Of a stretch of 64,000 bases of DNA, positions 35,801 to 43,126 are shown in pieces. The notes beneath the pieces are model-generated. The model had not been told where the DNA came from. It did not search any database and worked only from the letters and a program-made list of their open reading frames with translations. The stretch covers positions 36,450,045 to 36,514,044 of the forward strand of contig NC_090255.1 in the NCBI RefSeq assembly GCF_037325665.1, written 5' to 3'. Within the stretch, counting starts at the first letter, position 1, and every line of letters starts with the position of its first letter. A program made the position numbers and the translations under genes. The stretch is from Littorina saxatilis (Eukaryota > Mollusca > Gastropoda > Littorinimorpha > Littorinidae).

Positions 35801-36433
35801 AGAAGAAGAAGAAGTGCAGTAGACTTTGAGTTTTTCTGTGAATGTTTTGGAGAAAAGGAGACATGTTTGGCATCCAAGGACGAAGGAAAAATGATCAGTA
35901 TGTGCTGCTAGTAATAAGTATGTGTTGCTAACTTTGAAGGCATTTTTTTTTAAATGAAGGAGAGAAGACATACACTAGACTGCTTTTCTTGTTGCTTGTA
36001 GGTAAAGTTATGCACATTTTAAGGCCAAACAAAAATATATGTTGGTTTCGGGTAACGTGACCAAAAAAGATTTGTGTTTGTTGTGTAAACTTTTTAATCA
36101 AAAAAGTTAGTCGATTTTAAAGGTTACTTCCCTTAGTCTCAGTATGGTTCACAAAATGTGCCAAAAGTTTTTTTGTTTTTTTAGAAATGAAAACTAAGTT
36201 TTAGGGTCGGCAGGAAAAAACAGGGTCGGTCGGGTTACCCTAAACCAACATATATTTTTGTTTAACCTAACAGTATATCGTTGTCCTTGAATTTAATGTG
36301 CGCATATTTGTCTTTTCTTGTTTGCAGTTTGAATGTAGATTCTCGTCCAACTGCAGCAGATGAGCCTGAAGTTGGACCCGACTGCTTGTTGCTACGGAGA
36401 CAGTTTGGTCTGCAGAGAGCTCAGTCTGCATAA
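18482..36433 (+). CDS. EIF2B4: EIF2B4 (eIF2B delta subunit), twelve coding exons, complete
   Basis: Delta regulatory subunit of eIF2B, the cytosolic exchange factor that reloads eIF2 with GTP and is inhibited by phosphorylated eIF2 in the integrated stress response. Coding exons: 18482-18871, 21162-21213, 22692-22884, 24105-24240, 25808-25884, 27622-27733, 28064-28191, 28624-28712, 30724-30809, 31908-32118, 34120-34297, 36328-36433. All junctions keep frame and use GT/AG; total 585 aa (human 523). The first 150 residues are K/Q/A-rich and disordered, with AELKAERRAIQEAQRA matching human AELRAERRAKQEAERA. The Rossmann-like regulatory domain follows, with GSNARAVGLLAAFQ, CRPLSISMGNAIKF, AYVMSRIGTASLASIAKA, ETYKITDRSQTDSFVFNEL and LLNLMYDVTP, each alignable to human. 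The last exon is the least conserved. Its 5' end faces NBN. Confidence 0.95.
19935..20545. repeat. Repeats with a GCTGTGCTTTTCAGCAC hairpin
   Basis: ACATGCTGTGCTTTTCAGCA then CGAGCAGACGAACGAA-type text at about 19938, 20318, 20369, 20420, 20466 and 20530. In EIF2B4 intron 1 next to a GGACCCCCAC repeat (20020-20100). Confidence 0.6.
20871..21115. mobile_element. Possible TTAA-flanked MITE, diverged
   Basis: TTAA then CACTTTCTACCCCACC at left and TTAA at right after GAGACAATGAG; includes GGTACGGATAT-like paired text. Ends only weakly complementary. It lies 46 bp before the exon 2 acceptor region. Confidence 0.4.
21162..21213 (+). CDS. EIF2B4: EIF2B4 coding exon 2
   Basis: 52 bp, EAQRAAKAAQKAGGQPG, between cttttttcag and gtaagt. 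It continues the lysine/alanine helix that the human protein also has after AERRAKQ. Confidence 0.85.
21419..21702 (+). repeat. Two CT microsatellites flanking a SINE fragment
   Basis: CT runs at 21419-21472 and 21621-21702. Confidence 0.95.
21487..21620 (+). mobile_element. SINE 3' fragment between two CT runs
   Basis: CTCCGAAAACGGCGTATGGC to the AAGAAG tail; the tail abuts a CT microsatellite on each side. Confidence 0.75.
21836..22646 (+). repeat. 19-bp minisatellite, about 41 copies, in EIF2B4 intron 2
   Basis: Unit GAGGGGTCAGTCTTGAATA, with G/A and T variants and three 26-bp units that carry an extra CACYCTT (near 22075, 22349 and 22471). The array ends in GGTCTTTATAGGGAGGTTC then TACTGTA, which is the terminal repeat of the TTAAGACC element, and is preceded by GTCTTAAAA text of the same element. 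Confidence 0.92.
22692..22884 (+). CDS. EIF2B4: EIF2B4 coding exon 3
   Basis: 193 bp, from GPAKQEAPRVPAKV to the first two bases of the Q in HLNELQ, matching human VSLFSHLPQY with VALFNHLKQY. Its last 25 bp plus the donor recur downstream in the intron as decayed copies. Confidence 0.92.
22857..23800 (+). repeat. Decayed copies of EIF2B4 exon 3 end and donor in intron 3
   Basis: The real exon end and donor (donor at 22885) is followed by near-copies with donor positions at 23017 (still GTGAG), 23271 (GG instead of GT) and 23756 (GTGAG, split by a SINE). Each copy continues with the same intron sequence (TCTTGGGCATCT then a TTGCTGTTT-like stretch). Spacing of the first two is 132 bp. Confidence 0.88.
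23360..23735 (+). mobile_element. Full-length tRNA-derived SINE with 13-bp target duplication
   Basis: AAACACCTCAACG at 23347-23359 and 23736-23748. Head GGGGATGTAGCTCAGTCGGT with box A and box B (GAGTTCGTCC), body GACTCTCCTCGGTGTCCGAA, 3' part GCGTATGGCTGCCTAAATGG and an AAG tail. Confidence 0.9.
24105..24240 (+). CDS. EIF2B4: EIF2B4 coding exon 4
   Basis: 136 bp, VWHNLEPGATHGIHPAISTLGLQYADYTIIGSNARAV in two stretches (split here only by reading), ending AAFQE in phase 0. IHPAISTLGLQY and GSNAR are family hallmarks. The donor is a weak gtcaat, and an inverted-repeat element starts 8 bp inside the intron. Confidence 0.92.
24249..24467. mobile_element. MITE with 36-bp inverted ends beside an EIF2B4 splice donor
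   Basis: GTGACCCTCCACCACGGAAT and onward is mirrored at the right (TTCGTGGTGGAGGGTCAC). It begins 8 bp after the exon 4 donor. Confidence 0.85.
24483..25285. mobile_element. 0.8-kb element, ACATTTAGTCAAG family, copy 1
   Basis: Left ACATTTAGTCAAG then GGGGGAATCGAGACGAGGGT, a GT/CTGT run, and CCGATCTTTATGAAATTTGA; right CTTGACTAAATGTAGTAATT then CGCCTTACGCGACTTG. Same sequence order as two other copies. In EIF2B4 intron 4. Confidence 0.75.
25808..25884 (+). CDS. EIF2B4: EIF2B4 coding exon 5
   Basis: 77 bp, VIWDYKTPADKDMCRALE then THITRLIS, matching human VIQDYTTPPNEELSRDL. Acceptor tttttag, donor gtaagc. Confidence 0.93.
25888..26225. repeat. Dispersed repeat starting ACACCCCCGGTATAGGGGTG
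   Basis: ACCCCCGGTATAGGGGTGTG hairpin, then ATCTCAAGAATGAACGGACC and a tail GGGGGTGTTTTTCCTACCTC. I recognise it as a repeat type of mollusc genomes from memory only. It starts 25 bp after EIF2B4 exon 5. Confidence 0.5.
26270..27073. mobile_element. TA-flanked TTAAGACC element, interrupted by a SINE
   Basis: Left TACAGTGGAACCCCCC, right GGGGTTCCACTGTA; the SINE at 26398-27047 separates the halves. Confidence 0.75.
26398..27047 (+). mobile_element. SINE or LINE-derived repeat, CCGCGGGTTAGGGGGAAGAA head
   Basis: Same head as 34982, but with an extra ATT-tailed stretch (GCGCTATATAAGCTTGCC then ATT repeat) before the common 3' end ACGACGTTAAACACCAAATA and AAAG tail. Confidence 0.7.
27207..27465 (-). 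mobile_element. SINE, CCGCGGGTTAGG family, reverse, truncated
   Basis: TTTATTTGGTGTTTTACGTC tail at left; stops at ACTATATTCTAG. Confidence 0.7.
27478..27572 (+). mobile_element. SINE 3' fragment
   Basis: TTGCCTAAATGGCAGGGTAA to the AGAAGAAGAA tail, 50 bp before EIF2B4 exon 6. Confidence 0.65.
27622..27733 (+). CDS. EIF2B4: EIF2B4 coding exon 6
   Basis: 112 bp, FLDQCRPLSISMGNAIKFL and onward to LSEEE. CRPLS.SM.NAIKFL is among the most conserved eIF2B delta motifs. Confidence 0.94.
28064..28191 (+). CDS. EIF2B4: EIF2B4 coding exon 7
   Basis: 128 bp, AKQDLILSMKKFVKEKI then AGQAISIYTRPIIKRSEV and IIVYG, matching human [21 protein letters not shown] and DVILVYG. Donor gtgagt. Confidence 0.94.
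28624..28712 (+). CDS. EIF2B4: EIF2B4 coding exon 8
   Basis: 89 bp, SSVIYNALRKADNKE then SLTVLVVDSRPRHEG. VVVDSRP is the strand-turn motif of the Rossmann-like fold in eIF2B alpha, beta and delta. Confidence 0.94.
28818..28993. mobile_element. TA-flanked TTAAGACC element, short copy
   Basis: TACAGTGGAAGCCCCC start, repeated TTTAAGACTCCCTCC text, degraded right end (GGAGTTCCG). In EIF2B4 intron 8. Confidence 0.65.
29098..29300 (+). mobile_element. SINE fragment with AAT tail
   Basis: GGTTCGAATCCCAACTGCTC box B region, GGTGGAGATTTTTCCCATCT, then an AAT repeat and TTTATAGCGCTGTTAACCG. Confidence 0.6.
29525..29885 (+). repeat. CA and ACGC microsatellites in EIF2B4 intron 8
   Basis: CA run 29525-29592; CA then ACGC run 29815-29870. 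Confidence 0.95.
29970..30630. mobile_element. TA-flanked TTAAGACC element, interrupted by SINE-derived sequence
   Basis: TACAGTGGAACCCCC at left; TAAGACCTG, TTCTCAGATT and a degraded end at right. A tRNA-headed SINE-like segment (about 30030-30510) lies inside. Confidence 0.55.
30030..30510 (+). mobile_element. SINE-like segment with tRNA-type head
   Basis: GCCCAGTCGGTAGAGGCGCT head, GTGGGTTCAACCCTC box B, GACTCTCCTCGGTGTCCGAA body shared with 23360; a different 3' part with poly-C. A shorter relative lies at 63640-63760 in reverse. Confidence 0.55.
30724..30809 (+). CDS. EIF2B4: EIF2B4 coding exon 9
   Basis: 86 bp, QKMLKALTRLGIKCIFVPL then EQAAFYIRN, matching human [21 protein letters not shown]. 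Donor gtgagt. Confidence 0.93.
31209..31623 (-). mobile_element. Chimeric SINE: ATTG-tail body with GGGGATATAGCTCAGTTGG head
   Basis: Tail and body as at 6822, but the head (right, minus strand) is that of the 23360 family (GGGGATATAGCTCAGTTGGT). Confidence 0.8.
31726..31997 (+). repeat. 136-bp tandem duplication across the EIF2B4 exon 10 acceptor
   Basis: Copy one is 31726-31861 and copy two 31862-31997, about 94% identical by eye. Each carries 46 bp of intron end, a ttgacag acceptor and the first 90 bp of exon 10. Only copy two runs on into the rest of the exon. The exonic halves differ at three bases, two of which change one codon (KAR versus KTR). Confidence 0.93.
31908..32118 (+). CDS. 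EIF2B4: EIF2B4 coding exon 10
   Basis: 211 bp, IHQPSTCKLQKTRLFLGAHG onward through NAYVMSRIGTASLASIAKAL to VFNELG. It matches human [21 protein letters not shown]. Its first 90 bp and acceptor are preceded by a 136-bp tandem near-copy. Confidence 0.95.
32140..32278 (+). mobile_element. SINE 3' fragment
   Basis: GCAGCATGCTTCCCCCGGAA to AAGTAAGAAGAAGG, starting 25 bp after EIF2B4 exon 10. Confidence 0.65.
32417..32714. mobile_element. AGGC-polyA MITE, copy 1
   Basis: AATAGGTGTGGTTACGGTAAC at left mirrors GTTACCGTAACCACACCTAT at right; outer AGGCCTAAAA and TTTTGCCTTA. In EIF2B4 intron 10. Confidence 0.72.
32748..33068 (+). mobile_element. tRNA-derived SINE with CAAA tail
   Basis: Head ACCGGCACGGTTGGCCTAGT with box B GGTTCGAACCC, body GGCGTCTGGCATTATGGGG, tail of CAAA repeats. 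TTACAACT on both sides is a possible duplication. Confidence 0.82.
33174..33875. mobile_element. TTAA-flanked MITE (CCCCTTCACTGCC ends), piggyBac-like
   Basis: TTAA then CCCCTTCACTGCC at left; GGCAGTGAAGGGG then TTAA at right. Two CACGTACTAGGTACGTG palindromes lie near the left end. It sits in EIF2B4 intron 10. Confidence 0.78.
34120..34297 (+). CDS. EIF2B4: EIF2B4 coding exon 11
   Basis: 178 bp, DANELEAIGHLPPILTNWKE then LGLLNLMYDVTPNSHFSTF and ITEIGLIPDTSIPKVSP, matching human LVYDVTP and ITELGMIPCSSVPVV. Donor gtaagt. Confidence 0.95.
34420..34727 (+). mobile_element. LINE 3' end (CR1/L2-like), 5' truncated
   Basis: 34442-34531 reads QWNTLPLPLRQQQSFESFKS then ALKTFLFSK and stop, the typical C-terminus of CR1/L2-clade ORF2 proteins. 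A 3' UTR ending TGCGCGTTATAAATATTCG and an ATT repeat follow. In EIF2B4 intron 11. Confidence 0.75.
34982..35366 (+). mobile_element. SINE, CCGCGGGTTAGG family
   Basis: CCCGCGGGTTAGGGGGAAGA head, GATGCTCCCCAGCATGTCGT, tail ACACCAAATAAATAAAGAAA. Confidence 0.75.
35434..35812 (+). mobile_element. Full-length SINE with 12-bp target duplication
   Basis: AGTGCAGTAGAC at 35422-35433 and 35813-35824. Head GGGCGGGGTGGTAAGACGTC with box B GGGTTCGAATCCC; 3' part identical in kind to 23360, AAG tail. Confidence 0.85.
36022..36270. mobile_element. AGGC-polyA MITE, copy 2
   Basis: AAATATATGTTGGTTTCGGG at left mirrors CCTAAACCAACATATATTTT at right, outer AGGCCAAAC and GTTTAACCT. It ends about 55 bp before the EIF2B4 exon 12 acceptor. 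Confidence 0.72.
36328..36433 (+). CDS. EIF2B4: EIF2B4 coding exon 12 and stop
   Basis: 106 bp after ttgtttgcag: LNVDSRPTAADEPEVGPDC then LLLRRQFGLQRAQSA and TAA. The frame fits exon 11 exactly, but the tail is longer than and unlike the human C-terminus, so this exon rests on splice signals and frame more than on homology. Confidence 0.75.
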
Positions 36434-37314
36434 TCCTGATTGTGTGTGTGGGAGAGCATAGGGATGAATAGAGACTTTAAGAAGGGCTACCACATTCATA
36501 TGGTTGGCATTTTCGTGGTTGCAAAAGACACTCGGCGGGGGAACACCATGTGTCGCTAGTACAGCGTTTAAGAGGACAGAAGAATTTCGTTTCACTGGTC
36601 GCACCGGTTCAGAAGTGTCGATCAGATAATACCAGCTGCCTCACTTCTGCTGAAACGCATCAGATACTCAGGCCACAACTCAACACATCATAAACTTTAA
36701 CTGCTTCATGCATTTTTCTCCTCTAGGCGGCTTGACCAGCCGACTGAAAAGTTGAGTCGGCCTGATGTTTGGGTCGCCATCTTGAAATTTCTTTCGTCTG
36801 CTCAGTCACTCACTTACCCAATTCAAGCCTGCTTTACGGCTTTTTAAACTTGATTTTTAAAAACATTTCAATGATAAATCGCGCCTAAAGATGTCAGAGC
36901 ATACATCGATTACACAAGGTAGGCATATTTTATGACTATTCGAATATAAAACGCGACCGAAGTCACTTTCGTCAGAATGACCAATTCTACGAATTTTGTT
37001 TCTCTTGGCGAAGCGAATTTCTGTTCGTAGAGATCGGAAGTCACGTGTACTCAAAAAGGTGTGACGTTTTACAACCGAAAATGCCAACGAAACGAATGTG
37101 GTAGTGCTTCTTAATCTCTCTAATGTGTGCTTTTTGCGTATGACAGGGTACATGTTTTCCTTCCTGTGTGCACCATGACGCACTCCACCACAGATCTGTC
37201 CATGGCATTTAACATTGGAGAAAAGCATTATTCAACTTTGAAGCGTTTGATAAAAACAAGAATGTTTGGATTTTTTCATTACTTCACCCCAGTAGAAAAT
37301 GAGCAGCGACAGAG

Positions 37315-37520
37315 CTGCGCTACCAAGGTGTGTGCGTGATTAGGTTTAAACAGCCACCTGCACTTCTGGCAGAAGGAGTGAGGTCTTTTGCGTGCAGCAG
37401 TGGTGACAGGGGTCTGAGTTTGCACATGAAGTTGACTCATGTCCATCCAGGCCCGAATTGGAACATATGACCCGCAGATCACAAGTCTGCAATGCCCTAC
37501 CAACTGAGTTACCAGGCAGC
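37315..37520 (-). mobile_element. tRNA-derived SINE, AACTCAGTTGGTAGGGC head
   Basis: Minus strand: GGTAACTCAGTTGGTAGGGC head, GTTCCAATTCGG box B, body GCCAGAAGTGCAGGTGGCTG shared with 58400-58600. Confidence 0.65.
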
Positions 37521-37598
37521 TTGGCTTCTTCCTGTGGACAATTGGAATCTTTTGTTGCAGATTGACATAGGTGTAAGATAGGACATTAATTCAGCAAA

Positions 37599-37988
37599 GG
37601 GCGGGGATGTAGCTCAGTCTGTAGCGCGCTGGATTTGTACCCAGTTGGCCGCTGTCAGCGTGAGTTCGTCCCCACGTTCGGCGAGAGATTTATTTCTCAG
37701 AGTCAACTTTGTGTGCAGACTCTCCTCGGTGTCCGAACACCCCCGTGTGTACACGCAAGCACAAGACCAAGTGCGCACGAAAAAGATCCTGTAATCCATG
37801 TCAGAGTTCGGTGGGTTATAGAAACACGAAAATACCCAGCATGCTTCCTCCGAAAGCGGCGTATGGCTGCCTAAATGGCGGGGTAAAAAACGGCCATACA
37901 CGTAAAATTCCACTCGTGCAAAAAACACGAGTGTACGTGGGAGTCTAAGCCCATGAACGAAGAAGAAGAAGAAGAAGAAGAAGAAGAA
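37599..37988 (+). mobile_element. Full-length SINE, nearly identical to 23360
   Basis: GGGCGGGGATGTAGCTCAGT head to an AAG tail of eight units; few differences from 23360 by eye. Confidence 0.85.
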
Positions 37989-38114
37989 TCCCATGCAAGA
38001 GTCTGGATGAATCTGCGGGGTTGTAAATGATTGTCTACCGAAGAAGGAATGTATCTTTAAGACTATCGACTCTGCTGTTGTGGGTAGGTCTTTGGAGGCT
38101 TTGAGCATGTTTGA

Positions 38115-38720
38115 GGCCTTGGCATGGAATTGGATAACATGTTGAGATGAATTGATATTTAGACTGTATGTGATACTGGTAGGACCTCTAAGATTTCATG
38201 AAAATGATGGCATTGAAATAGAATCGGTGGACATAATGAAGTGAATTGATAATTAGACTGTATGTGAGACCGATAGGACCTCTAATATTTCATGACATTG
38301 ATCATTTGATGGCATAACATGTTGAAATGAAGTGAAATGATATTTAGACTGTATGTGAGACCGGTTGGATCTCTGAGACTTCATGAAATTGATGGCATTG
38401 AAATAGAATTGGTAAATATGTTTAAGTGAGGTGAATTGATATTTGGACTTTATATGAGACCAATAGGACCTCGAAGATTTCATGAAATTGATGGTATTTA
38501 AATAGAATTAGTAAACATGTTGAGGTGAAGTGAAGTGAATTGGTATTTACATTTGATGAGCGACCGGTTGGATCTCTGAGACTGGTCAGGAAATTGGTGA
38601 CATTGGCATGGAATTAGTAAACACGTTGAGGTGAAATGAAGTATGATAATTAGACTTTATGTGAAACTGATGAGATCTCTGTGACTGTTTGTGAAATCGA
38701 TGAGATCTCTGATGGAATGT
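38115..38720 (+). repeat. Six degenerate units of about 100 bp
   Basis: Units share AGACTGTATGTGAGACCGGT, GGACCTCTAAGATTTCATGA and TGATGGCATTGAAATAGAAT; phrase starts near 38162, 38256, 38346, 38450, 38550 and 38655. Confidence 0.75.
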
Positions 38721-39671
38721 TACTTATATAAATACTGATGCATTTCAGATTTGGTTCTCTCTCCAAAGTGTATTGATGATTCATCAGGAAAGTAAAAAGA
38801 TCTGCAATGCATTACACAGTGCTTACTAGGTAATAGAATTATGTCAAACATATACAGTTTCAGGACAAGAACTGCATGAGAGTTTTTGCCCATGTAGTTT
38901 ACCTTAAAAGCATCATGAAATATAAAGCTGCATTCAACTGATAATTATTGAGGATGAAAATCATTTGTTCAATCAATGCTTCTCAATCTCTCAGGTGCCA
39001 CAAGACTGTTTCTGCATAACTTTGATTCTGAGATTTTGTGTTTAGCGTTTGCCTGACTCGGTTATGATTCTGATTTAAGAGATCTGTGCTGTACATGTAA
39101 CATCATGATGTACATCCTGACAGCAGTGAAAGAAACAATACGTTCAGGAGAAGAAGGGGAATCGATATGTGAAGCAGGTCTTTGAAATGGAGGCCCTTTT
39201 AAGCAGGTTCTGTTCACATTCTGACTTTTACTTGGTAAATCTGTGGACTTTTCTGTCCGAGTTACAAGAATCAAAGTGAGCTTGCATTGCAAACATTTTC
39301 TTTTTCATTGGTTCAAGAAATGTAGTATGCTATTTATCTGCTGAGATAATGAAAGAGCGAGTGACTTTATCTTTGAGCATACTTGTGAGAAGAGAGTGAT
39401 TGATTGGTAGAGTGGTTGGCTGATATTTAGGAGACAGAGAGTTCGTTTTTGGGTGTATGCATGAGAGAATGTTCTTAAAGTAGTCATGCCCAGCTGAAAT
39501 AGTGTTGTGGATTCGCAGGTGTGAATTGTTGATATTATAAAAATGTGACACTAGCTGCTGTGGTGAAATAGTGACAAGAAGTTGTTATTTGAGATCGTGC
39601 AGAATGACATGAAATACTGCAACAGCTTTGGCTAGTTTGTGTGTGAGTATGTGTGCGAGAGAGAGAGCGAG

Positions 39672-39733
<62 letters not shown>

Positions 39734-40309
39734 TGTCTGAATAAACATTTTTACTAAATAACTCATGTTTGAAACAGAGACACACATGACTGCAACATTT
39801 GATAAAGGTATCTGGATAAGTTTCTGTTTGTTATCTAATCTTGGGTCTGTGTTGGAAACTGCAGGCTCCTGCCATTGTTTGCATTTTCTTGAGGCATTGT
39901 ACATGTTTTGCGTCTTTTTGTGAAAAACAAATCAGAGTTTAGCTGTGTTGGGTAAGAAATAAAAAAAGCTATTTGTTTGAACTGTTATGGAGTCTGTGTT
40001 TTGAGATGGTATTAAAATGTCGGATGATGTATCTGTGTGTACGTGTGTGTGTTTGGCAGTTCTAAATCATTTTTTTTATTTGTATGGCTTTTTGGTCAAA
40101 ATGCCAGGGAAAGTCGGCAGCTAGTCAGTCCTACTAGCTTCAGATGACAAGTTTTTCATAGCAAAATGGGAGCTATTTTGCCACGTTATTACACTTTAGT
40201 TTGACTATTAGTTGCTGTGTTTAAGTGAAGGACTTTTGTGGTATTCATCTTGCCTTTGAGGTGATACATCCAGTTAATAACATACACTACTAAGCTGATG
40301 ATAGTCATT

Positions 40310-40441
40310 GCATCCACAGGCGGAGTATGGCTGCCTAAGTAATGGTGTTTAACCAGTCACACACAGTCAAAACCCACTTGTGCAAAAAAAACCAGGAGTG
40401 TCTGTGTGGGAGTTTCAGCCCATGAACGCAGAAGAAGAAGA
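40310..40441 (+). mobile_element. SINE 3' fragment
   Basis: GGCGGAGTATGGCTGCCTAA to AGAAGAAGAAG, more diverged. Confidence 0.6.
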
Positions 40442-41400
40442 ATTGCATCTGCAGGGAAAGAAACGCATGTCTACAAAGTATTGCCCACACACATAATCAA
40501 AGCTGTTCTCTGCAAGTGCAACCACCTTACACCCCCCCCCCCCCACCCCCCCACCCTCTTCTGCAGCACCCTGTCCCATTTTGTGATCAAACCTTGCCAC
40601 AGTGCAGCTCACAGCCTTCGTTTTGCGTTTTTGTTGCAGCTGAGTGCATTCACAGTTCAAAAATCCTCCTGTGGTAGTAAACAAAAAAAACCAACTACCC
40701 AACGACGACATCTGTGAAGCTCGACAGTTTCTTGTTCACGCGAGTGCATAAATTAACCTAGTTATTACGTGGTGTTTGGTCCAAGTTCGATTCAACCGAG
40801 TGATTCCGGCCTCCATTTTGTTTTACACAAACTCATGATGATGTCTGACATAGTTTGCTAGTGACTGTCTTTTTGTGCATGATGTGGTGATCTACCTGAT
40901 CTAAATTTAGATCCAAAAATAGGTCAAGACCAGCCGGGTCCGAGTACGAAATTAATTCGTAAAAAAATCGCAGTTCTTGACTCTTTGGGTGCAAGTCAAT
41001 GAAACTTGGTAGTTCTTCTAACGGATAGCTGCCTAAGGTATGACTAAAAGCCCCAGGGGCTCCGTGCACCTGGATTTGACAAGTTCAGTACCTTTAAATC
41101 CCTTCAATCTCACCACCCCTTTGAATATATACACATACATACATGTCAAGAACCAAAATCAAAATCAGAATCAGATTATATTCTTTATTATACTTGTGGT
41201 AGCCTGGCATAAGCAAGCGATATTACAGTGTTTTTATATTATTTAGATTACAAATTATCAAACAGACTTTAATACATTCATCACAATTTGCATTTCATCT
41301 CTTCACCAACATTTACAAGCATGTATTATACATTTAACAATGAACGGGACTTGAAAAAACAAACAAAACCGTGACAACATATTACAACTCGCAGTATGAA

Positions 41401-42324
41401 GCTGATGGGGTCTATGTCGACCAAAAGAGTGGGATTCCCTGTAGGTGGACTTACTGTAGGGGGATTTCCTGTAGGTGGACTTCCTGTAGGGGGATTCCCT
41501 GTATTAAGAGTGGGATTCCCTGTAGGTGTAGTTCCTGTAGGGAAGTAGGATACCGCTCGACCTCGTGCGAAGCGCATGATTGCCGTAAACCGATTTGAGT
41601 TACCCACAGGAAAATCTGTTAGAATTCCTGAATTTGCGTGCAGTATGTCATTATTACGAGTAATTTATTAAAAGGCACAGTAAGCCTCCCGTAAACCATC
41701 ACAGATACGGTCAGGCTTTTACACACAGTACAAACACCCTTTCATTTAAACACTCACCGATTGAGAACATCCTAGGTGCCCTCCGTAAAGAGTGAACAAT
41801 TTTCAAAGAATTTATTTTTGCGTGGTGTATCTTACCCCTGAGCCATCGTGAACCCAGTTTCCCTTTTTCACAATGTAGTCGTCAGTTAGTCATTTGAACG
41901 CGACTCGATGTGAGCTTATCTACAATAGTACGTTTTTATGCACGAAACAAACGGCTGTGGTTCACAAGAACTCTAGCGATGGCTTTTGACTGTTGAGAGG
42001 AACAGCGATATGCATAAACCGTCGTCTGCTACGACCCTTGTGTGACCCTGCTTCCGGGCTTTTCTTTTTTCAAACTTTCACAACTTTGAATTGTACTGAT
42101 CTTGTCTTGATGAAAAAAGAATTCTTTTATGATTAAAGAATGTTTGTGTAACAAGCTGTCAATTTATTATTTAGATTTTAAAAGTTAGGTTGTCGCTAAG
42201 CATCACGTGACTTTCAACGAGATCGGTGAAAAGCTTACAGGAACTCCCACCTGTGGGATTATCCCCGTACAGGAAGTCCACCTACAGGGAATCCCACTCT
42301 TTTGGTCGACATAGACCCCATCAG
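41401..42324. mobile_element. Foldback element with tandem CCTGTAGGTGGAC units in its arms
   Basis: CTGATGGGGTCTATGTCGAC and onward at 41401 is mirrored at 42324. Each arm continues with units of GGATTCCCTGTAGGTGGACT type (about six at left, three at right). The interior has no ORF of note. Confidence 0.75.
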
Positions 42325-42472
42325 CCGCAGGATATCTAGTACAGTGTAATAAACATGTCACTTTACTCATCAACAAATATTGCAAAATGGATGGCAAGAC
42401 AAGATTTTGAACAATTTCAATGAGCCGCGGTAATATTTTCGTTTTAGAAGGTTCTGTCTTCTGAGCATTACA

Positions 42473-42565
42473 GGCATTGGAATTGAAAAAAGTAAAAAAA
42501 GGCTGACATTTTGTAAGTAATATTAAAGTCGACAGCACGAAGCGCCTAGCCTTACTAGGGGATCC
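42473..42565. mobile_element. CATGGG-family MITE, 3' truncated
   Basis: CAGGCATTGGAATTG start and GCGCCTAGCC interior, then cut by the SINE at 42566. Confidence 0.5.
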
Positions 42566-42785
42566 AGGGGTTGCAACGTAGTACAATATATTACCTTACT
42601 GGGAGAATGCAAGTTTCCAGTACAAAGGACTTAACATTTCTTACATACTGCTTGACTAAAATCTTTTCAAAAATTGACTATATTCTATACAAGAAACACT
42701 TAACAAGGGTAAAAGGAGAAACAGAATCCGTTAGTCGCCTCTTACGACATGCTGGGGAGCATCGGGTAAATTCTTCCCCCTAAGG
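42566..42785 (-). mobile_element. SINE, CCGCGGGTTAGG family, reverse
   Basis: Complement of 34982-35215; truncated at the 3' side, joined to the CATGGG MITE fragment. Confidence 0.7.
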
Positions 42786-42910
42786 CATTAGGTCACAGTT
42801 CAAGGAACTTAAGTGAAAATGATGAAGCAAACTTTGAAGGGAACAAACAAAAGCAATCAGAACAGAACATTACAAGGACACACGTGTATAGTTACTTCAG
42901 ACAAAATGAA

Positions 42911-43126
42911 TTAACCCTTACACTGGTGCAATTCTGTAACACATGTTACATATAAGCCACTGGTGAATTAACAGAGAGAAAAATAAAGAAAAACTGTCAT
43001 ATAGGTTTTCGCATCAATGGGAGGTAATCGGAACCGACCAAGCAGACTGAGCCAGTAGCGCGACATATGTTGTGACAACCAGGTGACAGTATACGTGAAG
43101 TAGCGCGAAACCAGCCTAAGGGTTAA
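42911..43126. mobile_element. TTAA-flanked MITE (CCCTTACACTGG ends), piggyBac-like
   Basis: TTAA then CCCTTACACTGG at left; CCAGCCTAAGGG then TTAA at right; contains a TAACACATGTTA palindrome. Confidence 0.68.

Larger units (their letters stand above)
36434..40060 (+). other. Probable EIF2B4 3' UTR and downstream region
   Basis: No further coding sequence is seen after the EIF2B4 stop. The stretch contains a reverse SINE (37315-37520), a forward SINE (37599-37988), a roughly 100-bp tandem repeat (38115-38720) and a GA microsatellite (39655-39729). AATAAA-like signals occur at about 39741 and 39958. How far the transcript runs is unknown. Confidence 0.4.

Noticed and set aside
37614-38108. 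164-aa minus-strand open frame
   Set aside because: Runs antisense through a SINE; the same peptide appears at each SINE copy.
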